Assembly: GCF_010365285.1 (NCBI RefSeq)
Contig: NZ_CP048286.1
Location: forward strand, 3,052,501 to 3,116,500
From: Paenibacillus rhizovicinus
GTDB taxonomy: Bacteria > Bacillota > Bacilli > Paenibacillales > Paenibacillaceae
Direction: 5' to 3'
DNA: 64,000 nucleotides
Numbering within the stretch: position 1 is the stretch's first letter; each line of letters begins with the position of its first letter. Shown here piece after piece: positions 23,969 to 32,457 of the stretch. Under the pieces are notes generated by a model. That model had not been told where the DNA came from. It did not search any database and saw only the letters and a list, made by a program, of their open reading frames with translations. The position numbers were made by a program, and so were the translations under genes.

Positions 23969-25417
23969 TTATTCCATCTGACCGCGCATCATCACGGAAT
24001 TCGGCTCCCAATCCCACGCGACATTAGAGCGGAGTTCGATATCGATTTCTTGCCCTCTTAAGTGACACGCAATGTGAAAACGGAACGCCGTCTCCACGAA
24101 TGCCAATTGAATGTCCAGCGTTGCCGCGTCGCTCCACGAGAAGCTGCCTTCGACCGGCTGTTCCGTACCGCCGAGTCCCCACACGGTCGTTCTCATTCGT
24201 CCCTTTATCCATGCTCCGCGGCCCAATCGTACGGATTGCTCGCCGAAACCATGACGCAAAGTGAGTAAGGCATCCTGCTCCGCGAAGTCGATCGACCATG
24301 TTTCGATTTGATGTTCGTTCGGTTCAAGCCGATAGACATGCCCATTCATGGCCGACTCGTTAGAGGCAGACTGATTATTAGGCGGGATATCTTGTCGAAA
24401 TGCTCGAATCCTTTCCGCCAATGCGGCAATTCCCGGTTCATCCGGTTCCAGCGCATCCGGCGACATGGCAGGGAGAAGCTTGTCCCACACCGTGTTCATC
24501 AATGTCCTCTTATCCTCAAGGCCGGACGTCATAACGATCACCGCCTCTTGCTCCGGCATAACGATACAGACCTGTCCAAACGCCCCATCGCCCCGGTACG
24601 CGCCGTGCTGACATCGCCAGAATTGATAACCGTAGCCTTGCCCAAAATCGTTGTCCGTCTCCGCATCGCCAGTTGAAATATGACAAGCAGCAGCCTCGTG
24701 AATCCAATCGACGGGCAGAAGCCGCGTCCCCTCCCACTCGCCGCCTTGCAAATACAATTGCCCGAACTTGGCGATATCTTCGGTTGTCAGACTCATGCCG
24801 ACACCGCCGCCTTCGATGCCGCGGGGGCATGTCTCCCAAGCGGTTTTGGACAATCCGAGTGGTACGAACAAGCGCTCGTCCAGAAAGGCAAGCAGCGGCT
24901 GACCGGTGACACGCTGAATGATGGCGGACAACATGTAAGTATTCATGCTGTCGTACATAAACCGCGTCCCCGGGGTGTACGCGATCGGCGCTTCTAGAAA
25001 CAGCTTGACCCAGTTATCCGTATCCGAATCCCACGTACTTACGACTTTCGAGTGCCCGGCGCCCATTACCAGCAGGTGACGTATTTTTAACGCGGACAAG
25101 TGATCGGATACCGGCTCCGGCGCGTCTTCGGGGAAGAAGTCGACGATCCGGTCGTCCAGCGACAGCAATCCCTCCGCGACCGCGAAGCCGATCGCCGTCG
25201 AAGCAAAGCTCTTACTGAGCGAATATAAGGCGTGCGGGTATTCAGGCCGATAAGGATCCCACCATCCTTCTGCCGCGACTTTCCCGCGCCGCAGCACCAT
25301 AAAACTATGTATCTCTAAGTCTTGATCTCGCAATGCGTCCAAGAAATCAATAATCGCTCTCGATGAAATCCCTTGCTCCTCCGGCGTAGTTCTCGACAGG
25401 GGCACCCGACTTGTCAT
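23969..25417 (-). CDS. serine hydrolase of the beta-lactamase class C / esterase EstB family
   Basis: 482-residue protein of the beta-lactamase-related fold. The S-x-x-K nucleophile motif is visible as Y-S-L-S-K-S-F-A-S near residues 67-72, and a Y-D-S-M-N motif further on fits the second catalytic element. No signal peptide, so probably a cytoplasmic esterase or peptidase rather than a resistance enzyme. The last ~120 residues form an extra domain. The ATG at 25417 has TCGGAGGAAGAGCA immediately upstream; an ATG 20 codons earlier has none. Confidence 0.85.
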   Translation of the reverse strand: MTSRVPLSRTTPEEQGISSRAIIDFLDALRDQDLEIHSFMVLRRGKVAAEGWWDPYRPEYPHALYSLSKSFASTAIGFAVAEGLLSLDDRIVDFFPEDAPEPVSDHLSALKIRHLLVMGAGHSKVVSTWDSDTDNWVKLFLEAPIAYTPGTRFMYDSMNTYMLSAIIQRVTGQPLLAFLDERLFVPLGLSKTAWETCPRGIEGGGVGMSLTTEDIAKFGQLYLQGGEWEGTRLLPVDWIHEAAACHISTGDAETDNDFGQGYGYQFWRCQHGAYRGDGAFGQVCIVMPEQEAVIVMTSGLEDKRTLMNTVWDKLLPAMSPDALEPDEPGIAALAERIRAFRQDIPPNNQSASNESAMNGHVYRLEPNEHQIETWSIDFAEQDALLTLRHGFGEQSVRLGRGAWIKGRMRTTVWGLGGTEQPVEGSFSWSDAATLDIQLAFVETAFRFHIACHLRGQEIDIELRSNVAWDWEPNSVMMRGQME

Positions 25418-25578
25418 TGCTCTTCCTCCGATCGGATGAATGCCATGCATTCGACCCGTATGAGTTGTTTTTTCCATCGTAGCAAAAGGAATTGTTAGAA
25501 AGATAGATCAAGAATGCTTCACTATCGTTTATTACACACAAAAAATCACACCATGGGATCTGATGTGATTTCCTTGAC

Positions 25579-25845
25579 CTATATTTTGGAATAGATGATC
25601 TTTTTAATGCTTTCGCTGGAGAGACAGAACTGATCAGCAAGTTCATCGATCGTTGCACCGCCGGTATACTGTTGACGTATTTCAACGTTTCTGCGGCTCA
25701 AATGCTGTCGGCTGCCTGAGTTTTCGCCCCATTTCTTCCGTTGTCCTTCGGGAGAGGGGACGTAAACCATTCTGCCTTGGATATATTTCTGTATTTCCTG
25801 CAATAGCTCTTCCGGGAAAATGGTATCGGCGTTTACGTATTTCAC
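25579..25845 (-). CDS. CD3324-family small protein with C-terminal helix-turn-helix
   Basis: 88 residues. M-K-Y-V-N-A-D-T-I-F-P-E-E-L-L, then Y-I-Q-G-R-M-V-Y-V-P, then R-K-K-W-G-E-N-S-G match the conserved pattern of this small Firmicutes family. The C-terminus (T-I-D-E-L-A-D-Q-F-C-L-S-S-E-S-I-K-K-I-I) looks like a helix-turn-helix, so DNA binding is likely. A single-gene unit on the minus strand. No biological role is established. Confidence 0.8.
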   Translation of the reverse strand: MKYVNADTIFPEELLQEIQKYIQGRMVYVPSPEGQRKKWGENSGSRQHLSRRNVEIRQQYTGGATIDELADQFCLSSESIKKIIYSKI

Positions 25846-26133
25846 GATAGCTCTGCTCCTTAAAATAAATTGAATTTAAGGTTGCAAAGCCTATCCTATA
25901 AACAATAATCGCGAGAACGCTGATCGTCAGGCGGCAGTAAATGGCTCCAATATAAACAACCGCCGTTGTTTATAGATCAAGACTTTGCATGGAGCAGAAC
26001 GCTGGTTTACCCATAAACGATGACCTCTCTTTCAATACCGCTAAAGTAAATTCCTTCCAACCATTACATTCGTTCCTATTCGGCTGTTTCCTGCATCCGC
26101 TGCAATCGTTTTGAACGCGTTCGCCCCGTCGAT
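25846..26133. other. intergenic region with a perfect 10-bp palindrome
   Basis: 25951-25974 reads TATAAACAAC-CGCC-GTTGTTTATA, a perfect 10-bp inverted repeat around a 4-base loop. It may be a regulator site or a weak hairpin terminator for the glycosyltransferase gene ending at 26134. Nothing else recognised. Confidence 0.45.
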
Positions 26134-27954
26134 TCACGTCCGCTCCTCGCTTACTCGCGCCAGCGCCGTCGGTTCTTCCTGCGCCTGAGCCGGATTCGGC
26201 GTACGCACGAAGCCTATTGCCCATAGCGCGGCGCTGCCGAACAAAGCCACATTCATCGTGGACACCGCCCACAGCGCGAAAGTGTAATTGGTATTGTCCC
26301 CCGACTGGAACAGAATGACGAACGTGTTGATGAAGATCGTCACGCTGAATCCAGCAGCCAGCAAGAGAAGGATCCGATCCTTCAGCTGGATATAGGCAAG
26401 CAGCGCAAGCGCCGCGGCGGGAAACAGATACCGTTCATGCATGCCCGTCGACAGCGTGAACACGCCGGAGATCAGCAGCATCGCCGAAGCCGCCCCGAAA
26501 GCCGGAAGCTTGCTTCGCGCATACATTCGCCAAGAGAACAACGTCGTCGCGACGATGAACAGCATTCCCCAGGTATGATAGCTCAGTCCGATAAAATGCG
26601 TGCTGTCGGCTTCGTAATTCAGCCCCAGCAGCGCGAATAGATTGTACCCGTTCACCGTCGCGTACGGATATTCCGAGACCGTTCCCGTATACAGCCGGTA
26701 CAGCCAGAGCGGGCTTTGGCCGAATGAGAATGGCAGGACGACGACGAACAGCGTTACCGCTGCGCTTGCGATCGCGGTCAACCAAGCGCGAAGCTGCCGC
26801 ATGGATACCAGCCCGAAGAACAGCACCGGCGAGAAAATAATGCCCTGCGGCTTCATCAGAATCGCCGCCATGAAGATGGCCGAAGCCCAGCCTGCCCTTC
26901 CTCTGGACAGGAGGTAGACCGCCGCGACCACAAGCAGGGTGAAGAACGAATCGACTTGTCCCCAGTAGGTCGAGTTTACGATCACGGCCGGATTGAGCGC
27001 ATAGAGCACCGCGACGAGCAAGCCGATCGAGTAGCTGACATAGCGTCTGGATGCCATGAACAGCAGCCCTGCCGTTGCGACGTCCGCAATCAGCGACGGC
27101 AGCTTATACAGCAGCGTCGAGTAAGGGCTCAGCGATGCGGAGGACAACAGTTTGCCCGTTACATAGAGCACATAGATATAGAGCGGCGGGTAATCCGCGC
27201 TGCCGTTCTTGTAGAATCCCGTAAAATCCGCCGATGCCTGAGACGCCCAGGTACGAAAGAAATTCAAGTCGCCCTGATGCGCCGAAACCCATGGCACGAC
27301 CGCGATACGCAGCAGCAATGCGCTTCCGAGCAGCAGCCAGACGAGACCGCGCCGGCTCTCGGCGGGGACCTCGGCTTTTCGGCGGAACACGACATAGACG
27401 CCGAACGCCGCGATAGCCGCGAACGCGAAGCTGTACGCAACCAGTTCTGTCTTGCCTTCCGAAGAAGCGGAGAAACCGCCGCCCCCGGTGCCGCCGCCGA
27501 AACCGCCGCCGCGGCCGCCGTTGAAGCCTTGGCCCGAGGCAGCTCCGTCCGGGCTTCCGTTAAACCCTTGTGTCGGAACGGAATTCATTACGCCTCCGTC
27601 CATTCCCTGCGGCGGGGCGGATGTTCCGCCCTCGGTTCCTTGCGCCGAAGGACCCGATCCATCGGCATCGGAGCCTCCATCGGCTCCCTGCGGTGGAGCG
27701 AAGTCCGCCGCACCTCCGTCCGTTCCTTGGGACGGCGCGGACGAGCCCCCTCCGTCACCCCCTTGTGCCGGAGCGCCTCCCGCTCCGCCATCCATTGCCC
27801 GGCCCGAAGCGGCAAACTTTCCTCCTCCCCCGCCGAAGCCTTGCGTCGAAGCGGCGGAACCTCCGTCGCCGACTTGTATAAGGGAATACACGCACATTCC
27901 CAACGATAGAACCAGCAGCGCGACAGCCGCGATCCGCATGGCTTGTTTTCGCAT
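26134..27954 (-). CDS. multispanning glycosyltransferase (GT39/GT87-like) with Gly-rich extracytoplasmic segment
   Basis: 606-residue membrane protein. A first hydrophobic segment (residues ~6-25) is followed by a ~140-residue low-complexity region made of repeats like A-P-x-Q-G-x-D-G-G, and then by about ten transmembrane segments. The loop Q-G-D-L-N-F-F-R-T-W-A after the third segment, with an acidic residue, fits the catalytic loop of polyprenyl-phosphate-sugar-dependent mannosyltransferases. T-Y-W-G-Q-V-D-S-F and M-K-P-Q-G-I are also family features. ATG at 27954 has GAAAGGAGTGACTTC in front. It probably decorates surface proteins or polymers. The Gly/Gln repeat is not part of the usual family. 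Confidence 0.82.
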   Translation of the reverse strand: MRKQAMRIAAVALLVLSLGMCVYSLIQVGDGGSAASTQGFGGGGGKFAASGRAMDGGAGGAPAQGGDGGGSSAPSQGTDGGAADFAPPQGADGGSDADGSGPSAQGTEGGTSAPPQGMDGGVMNSVPTQGFNGSPDGAASGQGFNGGRGGGFGGGTGGGGFSASSEGKTELVAYSFAFAAIAAFGVYVVFRRKAEVPAESRRGLVWLLLGSALLLRIAVVPWVSAHQGDLNFFRTWASQASADFTGFYKNGSADYPPLYIYVLYVTGKLLSSASLSPYSTLLYKLPSLIADVATAGLLFMASRRYVSYSIGLLVAVLYALNPAVIVNSTYWGQVDSFFTLLVVAAVYLLSRGRAGWASAIFMAAILMKPQGIIFSPVLFFGLVSMRQLRAWLTAIASAAVTLFVVVLPFSFGQSPLWLYRLYTGTVSEYPYATVNGYNLFALLGLNYEADSTHFIGLSYHTWGMLFIVATTLFSWRMYARSKLPAFGAASAMLLISGVFTLSTGMHERYLFPAAALALLAYIQLKDRILLLLAAGFSVTIFINTFVILFQSGDNTNYTFALWAVSTMNVALFGSAALWAIGFVRTPNPAQAQEEPTALARVSEERT

Positions 27955-28050
27955 GAAGTCACTCCTTTCTTCCCCCATTCTAGGCAAGCAACCTGAACCG
28001 GAACTGAGCGTAAACTGATAGTTTGCTGAAAGCTTGCCGGCGGCAGCGCG

Positions 28051-28086
28051 CAGCAAAAAGACGCCCCGTTCGCCGGGGCGCCTTGT
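28051..28086 (-). terminator. terminator after the ankyrin-repeat gene
   Basis: On the minus strand GGCGCCCCGGCG pairs with the complementary CGCCCCGTT side (GGGGCGTC), followed by TTTTTG. It is ~100 bases past the stop. Confidence 0.75.
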
Positions 28087-28184
28087 CGCATAGGCCTATC
28101 CACTTACGCTTGAAGTCGGAATCGGACTTCTTTATCCCCACATCCTTACCGCTTATAATCAACTTCTCAGGTCCTGCCTATCGT

Positions 28185-29876
28185 CTATTCCGCAGCCAAT
28201 TTTAATTTCAAAGCCCCTTCCGACATCGTCACGACAAGCTCCTGAATTCCGCTCTTCTCGGAAACTGTAATCGTCGTATCTCCCGATAATTGGTAAATGG
28301 AGGCCTGCACGCGATAATCCGAAAGCTTGTACGTGCCCGGCGGCAGATACAAGCCGAACTTTCCGTCCTCGACCTCTACGTACGTCAACAGGTTGGTGCC
28401 ATCCGCGTTTAACAGCGTCGCGAAGCCATGCTTCTGGTCGTCGCCTGCATTGGCGATCGTCACATGGACATTAAGGGCTGGCAGGCGGTACACCGAAGGA
28501 GTCGCTTTGCCTTGGTCGACTTGGATGCGTTTGCCCGACGGCAAATAGGCTGCGCCAACGCGCATGATCGTCGAGACCTTGTAATCGCCGTCCGGCACGT
28601 CGAGGTTGATGTCTTCGCCCTTCCAATTGAATTCTTTACGGGAGAAACCGGGATTGCTCGTACCCTCGACGACTATCGTGCCGCTCATCAACGGCGTACC
28701 GTCCTCGTTCAAGACCGAGAAAATCGGGATATGATGGACGCCCTCCGGCTGTTCCGAACCGCTCGAGCCAGCGGTATCCGCGTCCAGCGTAAACCAGCTG
28801 ACGGCACCGATAATAACGGCCCGTTGATATGGCGTGCTTCCCATAGAATCCATCCGATACGGATCGGCGCCATGTTGCATGAGCAATTGAACGACTGCGC
28901 GGCTGCCCGCTTGAACCGCATTGGTGAGCGAATCATCACTCAACGGATCGCCTCCATAATCAAGCAAGAGCTTTACGATCTGCGGACTTGGATGAATGGT
29001 CGTTTCCGTGCCGTCCGGATGCATAGAACCGATCTCGTTGCAGGCGACGCTTAGCAAGGAGCCGTTCAAGTTGCTCAACGGCATATTCGGATCGATGCCA
29101 TGCTGCAGCAGAAGTTCTATCATGGCCGCATCTTGCGAGACGAGCAATTGGAATACCCGCTGCGTATCAAAAGTACCTCCGTGTTCCAGCAGCACCTGCG
29201 CAGCTTCCACGTGGTCGGTCAGAACCGCGTAATCCAGCGCCGTGTTATCCCCGTACTCATTGCGCATCTTCTCGTTGACGCCAACGCCTCGGCTAAGCAT
29301 GGTTTCAATTACCTTGGCATCGCCATTCCGCGCGGCCTCGAACATCAATCGCCGGAACCCGGTCATCTGCCCTTCGTTATAACCGATGGTCACCGTCTTC
29401 TTGCCGCCGCCGGCATAATAGGACACTTCCTTGTCCATGACGAGCGAAACGAATTTGGCAGGCACGTACAGCCGATCGTTCTGAATAGTCGGCGCAGCCG
29501 GCATTTGTACGGCCTGCTTCCCTTTTGCCGCCTTGTTCGAGCTTAAATTCCCTTCTACCTGTATGGATCCGTTCACGGCGGTCACATGTCCGTTACGGAT
29601 GCTGAACTTAACGCCAACGGCTTGGAAAAAGGCTTTTGCGGGAAACATCAGGCTGCCATGAATGAGAATCGGAGGCAAGGTCAGGGGCAGCGGCTGCCGA
29701 TCCAGAATAACGGCGATGTTTGACGCATTCTGGTTCTGCTGGGTCTGCTGGGTTTGCGGGACGGCTGGCTGGGGGGCTGCCTCCGCAACTGTCTGTCCGA
29801 GAGAAGCGATAAGCATCAGACTTCCGATCCCATAGGACAACAGGCGATAATACGGTCGTGCTTTCGGATGGTTCAT
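28185..29876 (-). CDS. secreted ankyrin-repeat protein with copper-amine-oxidase-like N-terminal domain
   Basis: 563 residues. Signal peptide to about residue 34 (ending T-V-A-E-A-A-P), a Gln-rich linker, then a ~130-residue domain with V-I-L-D-R-Q-P-L and D-R-L-Y-V-P-A-K-F-V, typical of the Cu-amine-oxidase N-terminal/stalk domain common in Paenibacillus exoproteins. Five or so ankyrin-like repeats follow (~195-385; A-A-R-N-G-D-A-K-V-I-E-T-M-L-S-R-G, L-L-L-Q-H-G-I-D-P-N, L-L-M-Q-H-G-A-D-P-Y), then beta-sandwich, carboxypeptidase-regulatory-like domains to the end. ATG at 29876 is preceded by GAAGGAGGAACTT. Ankyrin repeats are protein-binding modules and are unusual outside the cell. The partner is unknown. 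Confidence 0.82.
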   Translation of the reverse strand: MNHPKARPYYRLLSYGIGSLMLIASLGQTVAEAAPQPAVPQTQQTQQNQNASNIAVILDRQPLPLTLPPILIHGSLMFPAKAFFQAVGVKFSIRNGHVTAVNGSIQVEGNLSSNKAAKGKQAVQMPAAPTIQNDRLYVPAKFVSLVMDKEVSYYAGGGKKTVTIGYNEGQMTGFRRLMFEAARNGDAKVIETMLSRGVGVNEKMRNEYGDNTALDYAVLTDHVEAAQVLLEHGGTFDTQRVFQLLVSQDAAMIELLLQHGIDPNMPLSNLNGSLLSVACNEIGSMHPDGTETTIHPSPQIVKLLLDYGGDPLSDDSLTNAVQAGSRAVVQLLMQHGADPYRMDSMGSTPYQRAVIIGAVSWFTLDADTAGSSGSEQPEGVHHIPIFSVLNEDGTPLMSGTIVVEGTSNPGFSRKEFNWKGEDINLDVPDGDYKVSTIMRVGAAYLPSGKRIQVDQGKATPSVYRLPALNVHVTIANAGDDQKHGFATLLNADGTNLLTYVEVEDGKFGLYLPPGTYKLSDYRVQASIYQLSGDTTITVSEKSGIQELVVTMSEGALKLKLAAE

Positions 29877-30046
29877 AAGTTCCTCCTTCGCAGAATTAAG
29901 GGCATGAATATTTAGCGCTGTTATTTTCCTTATATTAGTGAATTTAACACTCCGCCCCACATGCGTCCAGACGTATTCAACCGCATCGTTCGAAATCCTT
30001 TCCTCGCCGAGGTTAATCATGCCGGCATGGACGACGCGCCCAACGC

Positions 30047-30081
30047 AAAAAAGGCTTGGCGTATCCGCCAAGCCCATTCTG
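30047..30081 (-). terminator. terminator after the thioesterase gene
   Basis: On the minus strand GGGCTTGGCG pairs with CGCCAAGCC, followed by TTTTTTG. It lies just downstream of the stop at 30108. Confidence 0.85.
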
Positions 30082-30107
30082 CAGTTCGTTCCTGCTGCCG
30101 CCATTCT

Positions 30108-30620
30108 CTACTCCCACGGATACGCCGTCAGCAAATAATCCGCGAACTTCTTGCTCTCTTCCCTGCGGTGCTTCCGCATCTGCGTACGGTATTCGGCCGT
30201 TTCGAAGAGCTTCTTCTCTTCCTCCGTCTCCGGAATGACTTGCGGCACGGGTGTCGGGCGATTGTTCTCGTCCAGCGCGACGAAGGTCAGGAACGCGGTT
30301 GCCGCGATTTTGCGTTCGCCGCTGTTCATGTCCTCGCAGATCACCTTGACGAACACCTCCATCGAGCTCGTCCCCGTGTGGGTGATGAAGGATTCCAGCG
30401 AGACGGAATCGCTCGGCCGGATCGGATTCAGGAAGTCGACGGAATCGGTCGAGGCCGTTACCGCGGAGCTTCGGCACAGCTTCGCGACGGAGATGGAGGC
30501 AATGTCGTCGATATACGACATCAGCTTGCCGCCGAACAACGTATTGTGATTGTTCACGTCGGTCGGGAACACGCGCGAAACCTTGAAGCAGCGCGTTTCT
30601 CGGATGTATTTCGTTTCCAC
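30108..30620 (-). CDS. acyl-CoA thioesterase (YkhA family, hotdog fold)
   Basis: 170-residue hotdog-fold enzyme that hydrolyses acyl-CoA to free acid and CoA. F-P-T-D-V-N-N-H-N-T-L-F-G-G-K-L-M near residue 20 carries the catalytic Asn/Asp region of this family, and A-S-T-D-S-V-D-F-L-N-P-I follows. The start is GTG. Cytoplasmic, single-gene unit with its own terminator. The acyl chain preference is not readable. Confidence 0.9.
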   Translation of the reverse strand: METKYIRETRCFKVSRVFPTDVNNHNTLFGGKLMSYIDDIASISVAKLCRSSAVTASTDSVDFLNPIRPSDSVSLESFITHTGTSSMEVFVKVICEDMNSGERKIAATAFLTFVALDENNRPTPVPQVIPETEEEKKLFETAEYRTQMRKHRREESKKFADYLLTAYPWE

Positions 30621-30664
30621 TTGCGTTCACTTCGCTCTCTTAGAAGGTGGGATTTTCTAAAAGA

Positions 30665-31411
30665 TTATTTCGAGACCGGCAGCAATTCTCCTGTTTTATC
30701 CTGAATGAGTTCGGAAACCGTCACAAGTCGGTAGCCTCTGCGCTCCAGCTCCGGCAGGATGACCCGCAGCGCCTTCACGGTGTGGGCGGAGCCGGAAACA
30801 TAGTCGTGCAGCAGCACGATGTCGCCGTTTCGCGCGTTCTTCAACACCTTATTGACAATATGCCGCACCCCGGGGCTGCGCCAATCCTCGGTATCCTGAT
30901 GCCAGGACCAGAGGACGGTCGTGTAGCCGAGCTTCCGGGCGATATCGATCATGACGTCGCTGTAGTAGCCGCCCGGGGGCCGAAACAGGAACGGCTTCTT
31001 GCCGGTCAGCTCAATTAGCGAGCGATCCGTCCGTTCGATTTCCCGCTGGATGGTATCGGCCTTGATCCCCTTTTGAAAATACACATGATTGAACGTATGA
31101 TTGGCAACCTCGTGCCCTTCCGCGATTTCCCGCTTGATGATATCGGGGTACTCGTGCACGCGATATCCGATGACGAAGAAGGTCGCCTTGGCATGATACT
31201 GCTTCAGCAGGTCGAGAATCTGGTTCGTCGTCGCCGGATCGGGTCCGTCGTCGAAGGTGAGCGCCAGCTCCTTCCGTTCCAGCGGCAGCTCCCAGATGAT
31301 ATCCCCCCGGCTCTCGTAGAAATGCCGGTCTTTCCGCGGCGGAGCCTGGAAACCGCAAAGCATGGCCGCGCACAGCGTGACCGCCAACAACCTTTTCAAT
31401 AAATGCCGCAT
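30665..31411 (-). CDS. polysaccharide deacetylase (NodB domain), secreted
   Basis: 248 residues with an N-terminal signal or anchor (R-L-L-A-V-T-L-C-A-A-M-L-C-G). The NodB domain has motif 1 L-T-F-D-D-G-P-D, motif 2 H-T-F-N-H for metal binding, motif 3 R-P-P-G-G-Y-Y, and a late L-L-H-D-Y, so it should be active. Substrate would be peptidoglycan N-acetyl groups or a surface polysaccharide. ATG at 31411 is preceded by AGGGAGGAGCACG. The G-F-Q context at the hydrophobic end allows a lipobox-like cysteine (C near 24), which is uncertain. Confidence 0.88.
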   Translation of the reverse strand: MRHLLKRLLAVTLCAAMLCGFQAPPRKDRHFYESRGDIIWELPLERKELALTFDDGPDPATTNQILDLLKQYHAKATFFVIGYRVHEYPDIIKREIAEGHEVANHTFNHVYFQKGIKADTIQREIERTDRSLIELTGKKPFLFRPPGGYYSDVMIDIARKLGYTTVLWSWHQDTEDWRSPGVRHIVNKVLKNARNGDIVLLHDYVSGSAHTVKALRVILPELERRGYRLVTVSELIQDKTGELLPVSK

Positions 31412-31543
31412 CGTGCTCCTCCCTTGGCGCTTCGGCAAGCTTGAATGCAATCCACTTTACTATGCGGATGCGAGCGGGTTTTTATGCCAGCCGAAGCGAA
31501 GATTGCCGAGCGCCCGAGGGCTGAATGCCTGACACTCTGCAGT

Positions 31544-32436
31544 CTACAGTCCCAAATCGTAACCTTCGTGCATCGCGAGTCCGATCTGCTCGAAATGTCC
31601 GCTGCGGCCGTTATACCAGAGCCTCCAAGACTCGCCGTCGAAGATCGCGTAAGGCTTGTAGTTCGCATCCGAATCCCACGCGCCCGGCTCCGGCGCCAGA
31701 ATCGGATTGAGCGGATGACGGCGCCAGCCGCCGACGCCGTCCTTGGACCAAGCGAGTCCGATCTGCGCGTAGTCTTCGTCGCGGAAGCCAATATAGAACA
31801 TGGCGAAACCGTCGTTATACGGAATAACCTGGCACGCCGTTACTTTATGCTGCTCCCACGTCCGTTCCGGGTCGCTGCTGAACACCGGATTCCCAGCGTG
31901 CTTCTCCCAATCAAGGCCGTCCGCACTTTCCGCGTACCCGATGGCATTGGGTTCGTACTGTTCGCCGCCGGAGTACCACATCCGGAATTTCCTCGCCTTT
32001 TCATCCCAGAGGACATGCGGACACATGACCGCTACTTTCTCCCACGGCGCCTCGGGCCGAAGCGCGGGCTTGTCGCTCTGGCGCACCCAGCGGACGCCGT
32101 CCTCGCTTCTCGCGTAACCGATGCTGGAGCTATCCGGCTTCCACGTCTGCCCGACATACCACATGTGATAACCGTCCTCGCGCTTGACGACGGCCGGTTC
32201 AGATCATTCTCCCATCCCGTCGATTCCAGCGGGCCAAGCACGACGACCGGCTCGCTCCAGTGGATGCCATCCGTACTTTCGACCAGCGCGATGCTCGCTT
32301 TCGGACGCCAGGAGAACCACATCCGGTAGAAGCCGCCTTCCTTCAGCATCGTAAGGTCGAAACAGGTGCCGTAATCTCCCCCAAGAACGGGATTATTCGC
32401 GTATTTGCGCCAGCCGGCATGATTGACATTGCTCAT
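31544..32436 (-). pseudogene. beta-propeller glycoside hydrolase (GH43/GH32/GH130-like), frameshifted
   Basis: Two frames carry one protein. The N-terminal part (N-P-V-L-G-G-D-Y-G-T-C-F-D, F-Y-R-M-W-F-S-W) runs to about 32196. The rest (H-M-W-Y-V-G-Q-T-W, then F-R-M-W-Y-S-G-G, then R-L-W-Y-N-G-R-S-G) continues in the next frame to 31544. Comparison of the join suggests loss of one base in the C/G run near 32190. The repeated W-Y/W-F blades and D-G-x-x-W turns are typical of five-bladed propeller glycosidases. The start ATG at 32436 has GGAGGAG nine bases upstream. It is adjacent to another glycosidase gene in the same orientation, probably a former two-gene operon under the AraC regulator. 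Confidence 0.75.
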
Positions 32437-32457
32437 CGATCGCATCTCCTCCACTCG

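Noticed and set aside
25970-26272. 100-codon minus-strand frame at the end of the glycosyltransferase gene
   Set aside because: It overlaps the last codons of a real gene in another frame and has no features of a protein family.
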